A stretch of 64,000 nucleotides of DNA from Paenibacillus sp. FSL A5-0031. Its GTDB lineage: Bacteria; Bacillota; Bacilli; Paenibacillales; Paenibacillaceae. This document shows, piece by piece, positions 9,784 through 18,966 of this stretch. Below the pieces are notes generated by a model. That model was given only the letters and a program-made list of their open reading frames with translations. It searched no databases and had not been told where the DNA came from. The stretch spans positions 248,001-312,000 of the forward strand of contig NZ_MRTD01000007.1 of the NCBI RefSeq assembly GCF_001956295.1. The letters are read 5' to 3'. The translations under genes were made by a program, and so were the position numbers. Position 1 is the first letter of the stretch; each line of letters starts with the position of its first letter.

Positions 9784-9819
9784 TTTGGCAATGGGAACAT
9801 CGTTCCGCTTGGTTTGCTG

Positions 9820-10515
9820 CTACCATAGCTCGAGCTGCTCGTCCACTTCAATGCGCTCGATTAAAGAAGAGTCGTCGTTTCGGACGCTTCCGACTGCAAG
9901 GGAGACAGGGTAAGCTTCAAGCTCATGCGATGAGTACGGCTTAAGGAGTGGAGTGATCATCTTAACGTCCGTTACCGCGCGGTTCAGCCACAGCTGCTCT
10001 GCCTCGGGCCGCAAAATGACCGGCATGCGATCATGAACCTCGGAAACGAGCTCGTTTGGCGTAGTTGTTAGAATCGTACAGCTATTTATTTTGGTCCCTT
10101 CAGGAGATATCCAGGTCTCGTACAGACCGGCCATGCTGAATAAGGAGCGGTTTTTAAGCACGAAGCGCATCGGCTGCTTGCCTTGTGCTGTCGTTTTCCA
10201 TTCATAGAAACCATCGGCAGGGATGAGGCAGCGCTTGCGCTGCAGCGGGGCCTGAAAGGCTGGTTTGCTCGCTGCTGTCTCTGATCGAGCATTCAGCATC
10301 TGGAAACCAATTTTTGGATCATCCGCCCATGGCGGCACAAGTCCCCACTTCAGCTCGCCTAGCCGATTATTTTGGCCATCATTTATAATGGTCAGCACCT
10401 GCTGGCTCGGAGCTATATTATATTTCGGACGGTGAAAAGGTACCATCGTTTCTTCGATCATATATCTAACCATCAGCTCTTCCAACGTAACCGTGAGTGT
10501 ATACCTTCCGCACAT
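9820..10515 (-). CDS. SRAP domain protein (SOS response-associated peptidase, YedK/HMCES type)
   Basis: Forms a thiazolidine crosslink with abasic sites in single-stranded DNA through Cys2 and shields them. The mature start MCGRYTLT supplies that Cys2. Other family motifs are KWGLVPPWADD, NARSETA, ADGFYEWK (catalytic Glu) and VHDRMPVIL (catalytic His). AAAGGAG lies 9 bases before the ATG at 10515. The open frame continues upstream, but the N terminus must be this Met because Cys2 is catalytic. The length is 231 residues. Its closeness to the SOS polymerase locus is notable, but I see no LexA box of its own. Confidence 0.93.
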   Translation of the reverse strand: MCGRYTLTVTLEELMVRYMIEETMVPFHRPKYNIAPSQQVLTIINDGQNNRLGELKWGLVPPWADDPKIGFQMLNARSETAASKPAFQAPLQRKRCLIPADGFYEWKTTAQGKQPMRFVLKNRSLFSMAGLYETWISPEGTKINSCTILTTTPNELVSEVHDRMPVILRPEAEQLWLNRAVTDVKMITPLLKPYSSHELEAYPVSLAVGSVRNDDSSLIERIEVDEQLELW

Positions 10516-10683
10516 GGCTGTCATCTCCTTTCTAATGCTTTTATTATACATCGTGAGCGCTCGAATCGCATATGTTGCATACACGGTATGACGAACTGCT
10601 CCGTGGCTGATACTGGATACTATAGGGTTTAAACTAGGCAGCAAGCTTGTATAGTCAACGACGCGATAGGAGGAGCACTGACA

Positions 10684-11979
10684 ATGGACAAAAAGCATGA
10701 GGGACGGTCTTATCGCCGGACATTCGGTTACTGGCTAGGGCAGCTGCTCGCGCTCCCCAGCGCTGCGTTTGACTATGCAGTAGGCAAGTGGGGGGCAATG
10801 AGCGCATCGGATGCGATGATTGCGGAAGCAACACCGCTGCAGCTTTCAGCTTCTTCCGTTGCAAAATTGAAGTATGCATGGTCGAAGCATTTTGAATCTA
10901 CTGATGCTTCAGCAGTGACAAGCTGGAATGAAGAGGAGCTTGCGCTAATCGAACGAATTCGCGCTGAGACTGCTGCTGCCAATCGGAATAACGTGACGAG
11001 AACGGAAGCTTATCGTATTTTGTATTTCCGCACTCCGGAGCTGCACTGGGCGCTGCTTGCGCATATGGTGTCCCGGAATGGCGGTTGGAATATGACTGAC
11101 TTGCAAGGCGAGTGGCTTCCATGGCTGCTGAACTCGGAACAGCGGTTAGCTGTGTTTCGTTTTTTGGAGCAGGCGAATGCATTGATATTTCAAGATGCTT
11201 ATCCACAGCTGCTCTTGTATGAACGGAGCAGGCGCGAAGGGAGGAGCTTGTTCCATCTGCTGCCTGCTTTTGGCGTATCCTCGTTTATGGCGCCGGTCTG
11301 GAAGCAGTACTGGCGAGATCGCGACGCGGTGCCGCTGACGATCGCATTAATCGTTAATGAGCAGCATTATATCGAGCAGCGTGTTGTACAGCATCCCTTT
11401 TTTCGAGAGAAGGTGCTGCATACGTTATTTTTTGGTCTGCAATCGCTGCTTCAGCTGAACGGGGTTATTTTCCCTTATGGCAATGGCCCGGGAAAAGGGG
11501 AAGGAGCATTTGCGCTGCGGCTCTCTGGTCTTATTTTGGAGCGGTTTGAAAATATAGAAGAGAGAATTGAATTCGGCAAGCGTCTTTATGCGATGTTATT
11601 CGGTGTACCGCGCGTCTATGAAGGAGCTAGATCCTTCGCTGCTGCGGTTAAGCATACAGGCTCGCGTGCCGACTACGCGCCGCATATGTTTACGCGTGTA
11701 CGTCAGCAGCCTCCACAGCCAATTTATAAGGAGCGTCTGCTGGGTGCACGGTTAAAGCCTGGTGCTGAGCCGCTTTACAGCCCAGAGCTTAGTGCAGCGT
11801 GGAACGATCAACCCCTTGAAATGCCGGAGCCTGGGGATTGGTTTACGTCCGTTGCCGATATTTCACCTTATTTTCAAAAGCTGCCAATGCCGCATTCTTT
11901 TGAAATTACGAATGAATATGGGCTCATGCTTAACAAGATTGAACTGGCTGTTCTTGCGGTGCAGCGTGGCAATAAGTGA
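10684..11979 (+). CDS. DUF2515 family protein (YppC-like)
   Basis: A 431-residue soluble protein of unknown function. The block NRNNVTRTEAYRILYFRTPE followed by LAHMVSRNGGWNMTDL is the signature I associate with DUF2515/YppC of Bacillus. The start ATG follows GGAGGAGCACTGACA. It is divergent from the SRAP gene, with about 170 bases between them that should hold both promoters. No catalytic motif is evident. Confidence 0.8.
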   Translation: MDKKHEGRSYRRTFGYWLGQLLALPSAAFDYAVGKWGAMSASDAMIAEATPLQLSASSVAKLKYAWSKHFESTDASAVTSWNEEELALIERIRAETAAANRNNVTRTEAYRILYFRTPELHWALLAHMVSRNGGWNMTDLQGEWLPWLLNSEQRLAVFRFLEQANALIFQDAYPQLLLYERSRREGRSLFHLLPAFGVSSFMAPVWKQYWRDRDAVPLTIALIVNEQHYIEQRVVQHPFFREKVLHTLFFGLQSLLQLNGVIFPYGNGPGKGEGAFALRLSGLILERFENIEERIEFGKRLYAMLFGVPRVYEGARSFAAAVKHTGSRADYAPHMFTRVRQQPPQPIYKERLLGARLKPGAEPLYSPELSAAWNDQPLEMPEPGDWFTSVADISPYFQKLPMPHSFEITNEYGLMLNKIELAVLAVQRGNK

Positions 11980-12063
11980 AGTCCTGGACTTCGACACTTG
12001 TTGGCGGAGCTGGACGAGATCGAGGGAAAAAGCCAGAAGCGATACAAAATAATATCAAAAGAA

Positions 12064-12114
12064 AACAGGAACTGCTTCGTTGGCCATTCTGCCAGTTGAG
12101 CAGTTCCTGTTCAA
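12064..12114. terminator. Hairpin between DUF2515 gene and YolD-like gene
   Basis: ACAGGAACTGCT and AGCAGTTCCTGTT form a 12-bp stem around a long loop, with As on the left and Ts on the right. It lies between convergent genes and can serve both. Confidence 0.75.
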
Positions 12115-12168
12115 GGATAAGTTCTACTTTGGGCTGCTTTGAGCGAAGCTAATGGAACAGAGCACTCC

Positions 12169-12495
12169 TTATTCCCAGGCAGCAGCGCCTTCAACATCGT
12201 GGATAGAGAACCACTCGCCATCGACCATGAAGCGGCCTTTCAGCTGATCTACGCGGTCGACGATTCCGCTGACGGTCAGTTCCTCATGCGGATGAAACAA
12301 ACGGAGCGTGATGGGCTGCCGCTGCTGCAGCGATTCTGTCACGGAGCGGGCTACATGTTCCCATTCCTGTTCATCCAGCTCCACCCGTTCACGCAGCCGC
12401 AATGCCTTCTCCTGCTCATTGATTGCGACTTTGTGCTCGGGCAGCATCATGCGGCTTGACTCCCAAAGTCCGTTGCCTTCAAGTTTTTTTCTCAT
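12169..12495 (-). CDS. YolD-like protein, host SOS polymerase operon
   Basis: A 108-residue YolD-like protein. These are small proteins routinely encoded just after UvrX-type Y-family polymerases in Bacilli. The motif NGLWESSRMMLPEHK near the N terminus and the C-terminal GRFMVDGEWFSIHDV support the family. Its ATG overlaps the polymerase stop (ATGA), so the two were translated together. Since the polymerase gene is cut by the element, this gene has lost its promoter, and transcription now depends on whatever enters from the element. Confidence 0.85.
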   Translation of the reverse strand: MRKKLEGNGLWESSRMMLPEHKVAINEQEKALRLRERVELDEQEWEHVARSVTESLQQRQPITLRLFHPHEELTVSGIVDRVDQLKGRFMVDGEWFSIHDVEGAAAWE

Positions 12496-13640
12496 TTGTA
12501 ATGTCCTCCGATCTTCTCAGAGCGGTGCTGCGCTTGTCCCGCGTCCGTAATGGACACCGCTCTCAAAATAGTGGCATCCCCATATTTCCTCTTCAAGGCG
12601 TCCGTCGCCCGCTCAAGCGCCATCGTCTTCTCGCGGTTCGGATCAAACAGAGAAAGCTGGTATTCGTCATCCTGCGAAAATTGCGATAGGCTGACGCCAA
12701 CCTTCCTTACGGGATAACCGTCCCAATGCCGCATCATCAGCTCTACCGCGGCCCGATAAACCTGATTCGTGACGTTTGTCGGATCGTCCATCTTCATCTG
12801 ACGGCTAAAGCCCGTAGGCCGATCATAATCGGCACCCATTAATCCGACGGAAACGACATGCCCCATATATCCTTTGCCTCGGCAGCGCTGGCAAACGAGC
12901 TCGGTCAGCTCAAGCAATACAACTTTGATCTCCTCCAGCTTCCCATAGTCACGCGGGAGCGTCATCATATGCCCGATGGCCTTGGGCGCAACCTGATGTG
13001 TGCCCGGCGTAACGGGACTTTTGTCGATTCCGTTTGCGATGTTCCAATACAGCTCCGCGTTGATATCGGAGTTTTTGCCGAATTTACGGCGCATCATCAG
13101 CTTCAGCTTCTCAAGCGGCGTTGCCGCTAATTGGCCGATCGTCTCCAGTCCCATCGATTGGAAGTGCCTCGTCATCCGGCTGCCGACCATGAACATCTTG
13201 GAGACGGGCAAGGTCCAGAGCGTATCCTCAAGATTGTCTCTGGAGAGGGTGTAAATGCCTGCATCGTTTTTTTTCGCATAGTTGTCACAGGCCGTCTTAG
13301 CCAAAATTTTATTCTCCGCAATACCGAAGCGGGTGTACACTCCAAGCTCTTCTTGGATGCGGGTTTGGATATGATGAGCCAGCTCATCCGGTGAGCCGTA
13401 CAAATGCAGCGAGCCCGTTACATCGAGAAATTGCTCATCAATTGAGTAGGGCTCAACGAGGTCTGTGTAGGATTGATAAATGCTCGTAATCATCATAGAA
13501 ACATCGATATACAGCTGCATGCGCGGTTTGATGATAATTAAATCCGGGCATTTCGCCAGCGAGTCGCCCAGCCGCTCAGCAGTCGTTACTCCAAATGACT
13601 TGGCGATCGGGCAAGCGGCGAGAATGATGCCGGAGCGGCG
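12492..13640 (-). pseudogene. UvrX/DinB-type Y-family DNA polymerase, C-terminal 380 codons (split by element)
   Basis: The C-terminal part of a translesion polymerase starts at the Arg-Arg codons and continues SGIILAACPIAKSFGVTTAERL. It contains the catalytic YSIDEQFLD, the helix-hairpin region, the little-finger domain and a clamp-binding QLSLF near the end. The N-terminal 41 codons lie 28.5 kb away at 42141-42263 on the same strand. Joining the two at the shared GCGGCG gives a 421-residue ORF with no change. Any product made from internal Met codons would lack the first catalytic Asp, so it should be inactive. The split is the insertion site of the Tn554-like element. Confidence 0.95.
13635..13640. 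other. Left junction core hexamer (GCGGCG)
   Basis: The hexamer encodes Arg-Arg of the polymerase on the minus strand. The same six bases occur at the right junction (42141-42146). Sequence left of it continues the polymerase, and sequence right of it does not. Confidence 0.9.
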
Positions 13641-13660
13641 TTATCAAGACTAAATTATAA
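13641..13660 (+). repeat. Left terminal inverted repeat of the element
   Basis: Begins TTATCAAGACTA. Compared with the complement of the right end (TTATATGGACTA...), 15 of the first 20 positions agree, with blocks TTAT, GACTA and TAT conserved. These are probable recombinase binding sites next to the core hexamer. Confidence 0.75.
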
Positions 13661-14042
13661 GAAATGTTGAAATTTGTTGGGTTGTATCAATGTTGATATG
13701 TTTATGTTGATACTTTTCTGGGGTTTACTTATGAGTATGGTGTCATTATTCTGGACTGTACTGTCTGTTCTATTGAATTTTAAATTTTAGTCCATCGTAT
13801 GAATACCCTTACCTAAACTAATGTTTATCAACCTTTACAAGCTTTATAATCTTTAATCATTTTATAAAGCGATTACGTTTGCTTTTCACTTGATCCTATC
13901 GGACGCTTTTGTTAAGAAGAAAACACTATATTTTGTCGAATAATGTCTTATTATAGGTTTTAATAGCTAGTAAATTCCTTAACAAAGTATAGTATAATAA
14001 TTCTACAATTAAGACAATATACCTAGAATCGAGGGAAAGTGT
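13661..14042. other. AT-rich non-coding left end of the element
   Basis: About 380 bases with no credible ORF and many stops in every frame. It probably holds subterminal recombinase sites and the promoter of the following hydrolase gene. A TATAAT lies at 13993-13998, but I see no convincing matching -35. Confidence 0.5.
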
Positions 14043-16622
14043 GTGGAAATTAAGAACATAGTCATGATTCCGGGAATAATGGGGACGAGACTCCGTAAAG
14101 ACAAACGTACAGTTTGGCCTCTAGCTTCAATTCACAATGCACACAGAGAATTAATTTATGAGAGCAATCTTGATTTGGATCCGTACGAATGTCTTAGGCT
14201 CTATTATAAAAGAATGGAAAAATATTTGTCTGAAAAAAATTTTAATGTTTATGTTTTTCCTTATGATTGGAGAAAAAATAATCTCGATCAACTTGAACTA
14301 CTAAAAGCAAAAGTTAATACTTTTGATGGAGATTTTGCTATTGTTGCGCATAGCATGGGCGGGATAATTGCAAAGTTGTTTGTTAATTACTTTGAAGATG
14401 AGCCAGACTTAGTCAGCCGCATAAAAAAGGTAATTACACTTGGAACTCCTTGGAACGGTGCACCTTACGCATATAAAGCGATAAAATATGGGGTGAATAT
14501 ACCAGAATGGTTCCCTATGATTATGACGGCCTTAACCTCAAAAAAAATTGCTCCTGGGTTTGCAAGTTTATATCAATTGCTACCTCGGGAAAAATATACT
14601 CAGTTAGCACAAAAATATGGTAAAATGCACTTTTTAGAGTTCGAGGGCACCCCAATCGAGTCCTGGGATCAAATACAGGATGAATATTACGTACCTTTGA
14701 TAAAGAGAAACTTTTCCGATACAGCGTATTCAAAAATAATTCTAGAATTTGAAGAATTACTGCTAAAGGAGTTTACAATCGATCATCACGAAGTAATTGG
14801 GTATGGAAAAAAAACTATCTATACCGTAAAAGAAAACTCTTATAACGAGCCAGAGAACCATTTCGATAACGGTGACGGCACAGTACCGATTATTAGTGCT
14901 ATGTCGGACAATTCAATAAAGTACTTTATTTGTGAAAACCATAATGGACTAGCAAAAAATTGGAACGTATTAGATCTTGTTGAAAATATTTTAAATACAG
15001 TATCTGATCCAATAAGCGATAGTTCGGTAATTAAATCTGATTACGAAGAAGTCAAAGATGCTTCTTTTTCCGGAAATGTTATCAAAGTTGCTTGTCCAGT
15101 GACAGTTTCTCTATCGGACGAAAACGGAAATATCATTTACGGAAGCATTGAGATCTTAGATGATGAAGATATCGAGGAATTATTCTCTGAGAAATATGAA
15201 GTATCAACTATTGAAAATACAACTTATATTTTTGTAAATGAAGAAATACTCACATCTAATAATCCTAATCGAAAAGTAATAATTGAGGCTTACGACAGTG
15301 GCCCAACTTCAGTTTCAATTGAGAAATACGAAAATGGCAATGTAAAGAAAATTACTACATTTGATACTTTTAATATCAACCCTAATATTAATGCAGAATT
15401 GAAAATCGTAAATGATTTTATTGACAGTCAAATAATTCTTAGTGAGACAGGGAAAGACGATGTACTATTGGTACCGAATATCATTGATCTTGAAGAAAAA
15501 GATGAAATAATTTTACCTAAGACTGTGTTTAATATCACAGCTGATGATGTAATTGTCCCGGAAAAATATCCAAATAGTATAGTTGTTTCTGAAAATGTAG
15601 TATTAACATCGGAAGGTGTTGAAAAAGGGTCATATTCAATAAATGGTACCTTTTATTCAATCAATGGAAACAGTTTCAAGCTAATTTCTCCTGGAGAAAG
15701 TATTCCCTTAAAATTGCTAACTGGAATAAATGAAATGGTTTTATTCTCAAAAGATAGTCTTGGTAATGTTGAAGAAAAAAAGATCATAAATATTTATAAA
15801 GTAACGGATAGAGATCCAATAATTAGTTTTGAGTTTTACCCACATATGTATAAGTTACTAATTTCCGATAACAATGATTTAGTATATGAAAATTTAGGGA
15901 TTCCAAGAGCAGTATCAGAAGTGAAGTTTGATAATAATGATAAAGTTTTTGGTGAAGACATTCTCTACATTGATAAGCAAAGAGTCATTAGTATTAATAT
16001 TACAAATATTTTTGGAAGAGCAACACCATTTGAACTGACAGTAGATGAGAATGCAATAAAAACAATTTTCGAAGGTGAAGGAGATCATAATAATCTTAAG
16101 GAGTTTTTAGAACTTCTTAAAATAACACAGCCTTATGATCAAATTATGATGCATAAACATGCAGGCAGAGGAGGAGGCGTACTTAGAAAACTAACTAAAG
16201 CAAATATACAAAATGCAAAGCATATTTTTGTTCGAAAGAATAATCTTAAGGTTGATGTCTATAAAGGGATAGAATTTTTTATCTCATTTCAAAATTTCAC
16301 ACAAGACATTATAATTAAGGAAGAGGAAAATTATCCATTTGAATTTATCGTTATCGATCTTGAGTCAAAGAATGAAATTAGATCTAAAGAGTTCTCTGCT
16401 TTTGTAAAAGCAGAGTTTCATGAAGAGTTCATTTCAGAGGAAATTAATATTGTATTTGATGATGATTCCAAATCTTACAAAGGAAATTTTATTGTCTCTG
16501 AATTAAAAGACTTCTTAAAAGATTATTGGAAGCCTGATAGCTTAGAGGACATTGAGCTAGTAATTCAAGAACGAGGTACGGTTATTCAGGAAGTAACGAC
16601 AGAGAAAATTATCATAAGATAA
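14043..16622 (+). CDS. LCAT-like alpha/beta hydrolase with long C-terminal extension
   Basis: 859 residues, starting GTG behind GAGGGAAA. Residues 1-310 form an alpha/beta hydrolase of the lecithin:cholesterol acyltransferase kind. PGIMGTRL near the N terminus is the family lid and oxyanion segment, the nucleophile elbow is AHSMGG with Ser104, and candidate acid and base are Asp in GDGTVP near 278 and His in ENHNGL near 300. The remaining 550 residues are Glu/Asp/Asn-rich and look like several beta-sandwich modules; I recognise none of them. There is no signal peptide, so it acts in the cytoplasm, probably on lipids or acyl esters. The next gene, 17 bases on, encodes a membrane protein. A phospholipase effector in an anti-phage pair is possible but unproven. 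Confidence 0.8.
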   Translation: MEIKNIVMIPGIMGTRLRKDKRTVWPLASIHNAHRELIYESNLDLDPYECLRLYYKRMEKYLSEKNFNVYVFPYDWRKNNLDQLELLKAKVNTFDGDFAIVAHSMGGIIAKLFVNYFEDEPDLVSRIKKVITLGTPWNGAPYAYKAIKYGVNIPEWFPMIMTALTSKKIAPGFASLYQLLPREKYTQLAQKYGKMHFLEFEGTPIESWDQIQDEYYVPLIKRNFSDTAYSKIILEFEELLLKEFTIDHHEVIGYGKKTIYTVKENSYNEPENHFDNGDGTVPIISAMSDNSIKYFICENHNGLAKNWNVLDLVENILNTVSDPISDSSVIKSDYEEVKDASFSGNVIKVACPVTVSLSDENGNIIYGSIEILDDEDIEELFSEKYEVSTIENTTYIFVNEEILTSNNPNRKVIIEAYDSGPTSVSIEKYENGNVKKITTFDTFNINPNINAELKIVNDFIDSQIILSETGKDDVLLVPNIIDLEEKDEIILPKTVFNITADDVIVPEKYPNSIVVSENVVLTSEGVEKGSYSINGTFYSINGNSFKLISPGESIPLKLLTGINEMVLFSKDSLGNVEEKKIINIYKVTDRDPIISFEFYPHMYKLLISDNNDLVYENLGIPRAVSEVKFDNNDKVFGEDILYIDKQRVISINITNIFGRATPFELTVDENAIKTIFEGEGDHNNLKEFLELLKITQPYDQIMMHKHAGRGGGVLRKLTKANIQNAKHIFVRKNNLKVDVYKGIEFFISFQNFTQDIIIKEEENYPFEFIVIDLESKNEIRSKEFSAFVKAEFHEEFISEEINIVFDDDSKSYKGNFIVSELKDFLKDYWKPDSLEDIELVIQERGTVIQEVTTEKIIIR

Positions 16623-16639
16623 GAAAGGAGGGGCCTAGT

Positions 16640-17197
16640 TTGCTAATTTATTTTACGTTAATATTTATGTTTATTTCGATTTCCATGATTGGATATATTA
16701 TAATTCAAAAAAAAATGAAGGATTATGATTTTTCTGAATTTCTTTTTTTTGGTTATAGGATTGCTGGTGCCCCTCTTTTTCTTACAATTACTAATTATTA
16801 TTTAATTTTAGAATTTAATTTAAGTGTATATTTCAATTTTATGGCAATCGTTTTCTTTTCACCTGCTATCTTTTTGACCATTATTCAGAAGTTCGAGGAG
16901 ATTAAAACAGATCAGTTAGTCAAAGAAATTGAAAAGAAGTTTTTACCTCTAATAAACAATTTTCTAACAAGAGAAGGGTTATTAGAAGAGAGAATTTCCT
17001 TCAGAATAAATCAAGGTAAAGCACAATCACCTGTACAAATAATCGTGACGATGCCTGAGAAAAAGCCATATTTTGAAGATGAACGTTTAGAACTTCAGCA
17101 GATTATACAAGCGGAATATACTTCAATAAGTATTCAATTAATTTTTGATTATAAATTTTCCCCCAAAAAAAAAAGTGAATTACTATACTCCTTATAG
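16640..17197 (+). CDS. Membrane protein paired with the LCAT-like hydrolase
   Basis: 185 residues from a TTG start behind AAGGAGGGG. Three hydrophobic helices (about 1-24, 38-57 and 62-83) are followed by a 100-residue cytoplasmic domain that is Glu/Lys-rich. Not recognised as a named family. Only 17 bases separate it from the hydrolase, so the two genes form an operon and the protein may recruit the hydrolase to the membrane. That role is inference from position. Confidence 0.75.
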   Translation: MLIYFTLIFMFISISMIGYIIIQKKMKDYDFSEFLFFGYRIAGAPLFLTITNYYLILEFNLSVYFNFMAIVFFSPAIFLTIIQKFEEIKTDQLVKEIEKKFLPLINNFLTREGLLEERISFRINQGKAQSPVQIIVTMPEKKPYFEDERLELQQIIQAEYTSISIQLIFDYKFSPKKKSELLYSL

Positions 17198-17560
17198 TTA
17201 TAAAAACAATTGATTAATAAACTATAAAAGTGCAAAAAAAGAAACATAAAATCAGTTATAACATAAGTGATTTGCTTGCATTATGCCATGTGCGTTTATG
17301 TAGAAGATTATAAGGGAGGGATACTGATACATGCGGTGCCTATTAAAGTTAGCCCTTTAATTGAATCAACAAAAGAGAGCAACAAGCGTGCCTCGCCATG
17401 TTACACCGATGATTCCAGAAATTATATATTATGATTCTCATTACATCAAGTATTTTAAAAAACCTCTGTGTCCGTTATTAAAAACTATTCCCCACCTACA
17501 AAAAAATGATGCACATCAACACGGTGCACAACTCCAATTACATTTAATTCTTCTAACTAG
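17198..17560. other. Intergenic region without convincing gene
   Basis: There is a candidate short ORF from about 17334 (GTG, 32 codons) after GGGAGGG, but it has no recognisable content. A TTG-initiated frame at 17361 is also unconvincing. The rest is AT-rich. Confidence 0.45.
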
Positions 17561-17569
17561 TGGTTAAAT

Positions 17570-18220
17570 CTAAGTACTATTTACGCTATCCCGATATTTT
17601 GAATAATGAAGCAATGTTCTGTTCATGAGCTCTATCTTATACTCATCGAGATAATGTCTTTCTAGTCTGCTTAGATTAGATAGCTGTTTGTTAATGGCAG
17701 CCATATGTTCCGATAGCATCATTCGACTCGATTCCCAAAGACCCTTTCGTCTAAATTTTTCATTTAAAGTGTCCTCCTATTCTAATTGACCCGTTGGTTG
17801 ACCAGCATCAGTCTTGGATACATCTCTGATAATGTCAGAATTCCTGTGGCGGAGTTTGATTACGTCCGTTTCCAGTTCTAAGACCGTATGATTTTCACGA
17901 TCTTGGTCGAATAATGCTATCAGATATTCATCTGCAGATGAATTGTTGGACAAGCGGATGTTAACTCTACGGACGGAGGAGTGGTCCAATGCTTGCTAAA
18001 TAGCTGAAGAACCCCGGTATACACCTGATTTGTGACATTCGTTATAGCAGACATTTTGACCGCTAGTAAAACTCGGCGTTAAAGCCCGAGTCTTTTTCGC
18101 ACTTCCGGCGCATCTTCGGTATGAATTGTTGAGTGGCTTCACGGATAATTTCTTAATAGTGTCTAAGCCAATGGCCTGAAAATGCATAGTCATACGAGAT
18201 CGAACCATAAACATTGACTA
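17570..18220 (-). pseudogene. Decayed YolD-UvrX fragment inside the element
   Basis: Two frames at 17777-18214 carry the 3' half of a Y-family polymerase. MFMVRSRMTMHFQAIGLDTI matches MFMVGSRMTRHFQSMGLETI of the split host gene, and DEYLIALFDQDRENHTVLELETD matches its C terminus. Stops, frameshifts and deletions lie between the blocks. Just downstream, 17570-17770 reads LWESSRMMLSEH, a YolD relic. The order polymerase then YolD and the minus orientation are the same as in the host operon, but the break (at MFMV) differs from the current insertion point. It is a third, older copy. Confidence 0.85.
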
Positions 18221-18461
18221 AAGATAAATAATTATTTGTAATTTTTTTACTTTATCGTTGTTTATGTACACTCGTAGATATTCTTTTTTTTGTCAATGTT
18301 TAAATCTATTTTTGCATTGAATCAGATGGAGCAACTGGTTTAAAAGAAGTTTAGCATTATCTGATGGTTTAAGTAGAATCTATATAGTCTGGTATCAATG
18401 CTACTTGTTGTTCGATAGTTTCCAATGGAAATCTTTAAGAAATTAACATCAAACTTCAAAT

Positions 18462-18492
18462 TGATACCATTTTATCGAAATAAGTGGTATCA
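18462..18492. promoter_or_regulatory. Inverted-repeat operator of the toxin-antitoxin operon
   Basis: TGATACCA (18462-18469) and its exact complement TGGTATCA (18485-18492) are separated by 15 bases and lie 23 bases before the toxin start codon. A further half-site TGGTATCA occurs near 18390. This is the expected layout for repression by an HTH antitoxin. Confidence 0.75.
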
Positions 18493-18515
18493 TTAAATTG
18501 AGGGGAGGTGAAACG

Positions 18516-18860
18516 ATGCATAAAGACAGGCGATTAACTGTCGAATCGTTTTTAAGGCGAATGAAAATACTGGTTAGTACTGGCCATAAACGTTTAGTTT
18601 ATCGGAAGGATATAAATGTAAAGAAAGGTTTGCTTGTACTCGGCTTTATTAACTCAAATGAAATTTGGACATCTGTGTTGGAATTGAAGACGAGCGATTC
18701 TATTAAGGATCCGGAGTTTGATCGAGATGGGTCAGGAGAACTTGTATACTTTTTTAAAAGAAAAATGCCTAATGCTTCTGTAGCCTACATTAAGTTGAAG
18801 ATAAAGGCTACACATCAAGGTGAAATGTGTGTATGTCTGTCATTTCATCCAGATACATAA
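18516..18860 (+). CDS. Probable MqsR-like (RelE-fold) mRNA interferase toxin
   Basis: 114 residues, starting ATG 8 bases after GGGGAGG. The pattern LVSTGHKRLVYRKD...VLGFINSNEIWTSVLELK...VAYIKLKI...EMCVCLSFH resembles MqsR toxins in length, the strand order and the closing YxK-I...SFH block. The similarity is recalled by eye and is modest. It stands first in a two-gene operon, with an MqsA-like protein second, as in mqsRA. The toxin would cleave mRNA and be neutralised by its partner. Confidence 0.6.
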   Translation: MHKDRRLTVESFLRRMKILVSTGHKRLVYRKDINVKKGLLVLGFINSNEIWTSVLELKTSDSIKDPEFDRDGSGELVYFFKRKMPNASVAYIKLKIKATHQGEMCVCLSFHPDT

Positions 18861-18966
18861 GTGCGAATTTGATTATTGAGTACATAGGAGGAGTCGACGA
18901 CGTATTGACTCCTCTCATGCACTATACATAACTTACATAAAAATTTTAATTGAAGGAGTGAATTTA

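Noticed and set aside
12139..13394. Several plus-strand frames over the YolD and polymerase genes
   Set aside because: They are antisense shadows of well-supported genes.
17361..17567. 68-codon frame with TTG start
   Set aside because: No ribosome site, no recognisable content, and it overlaps a region of relics.
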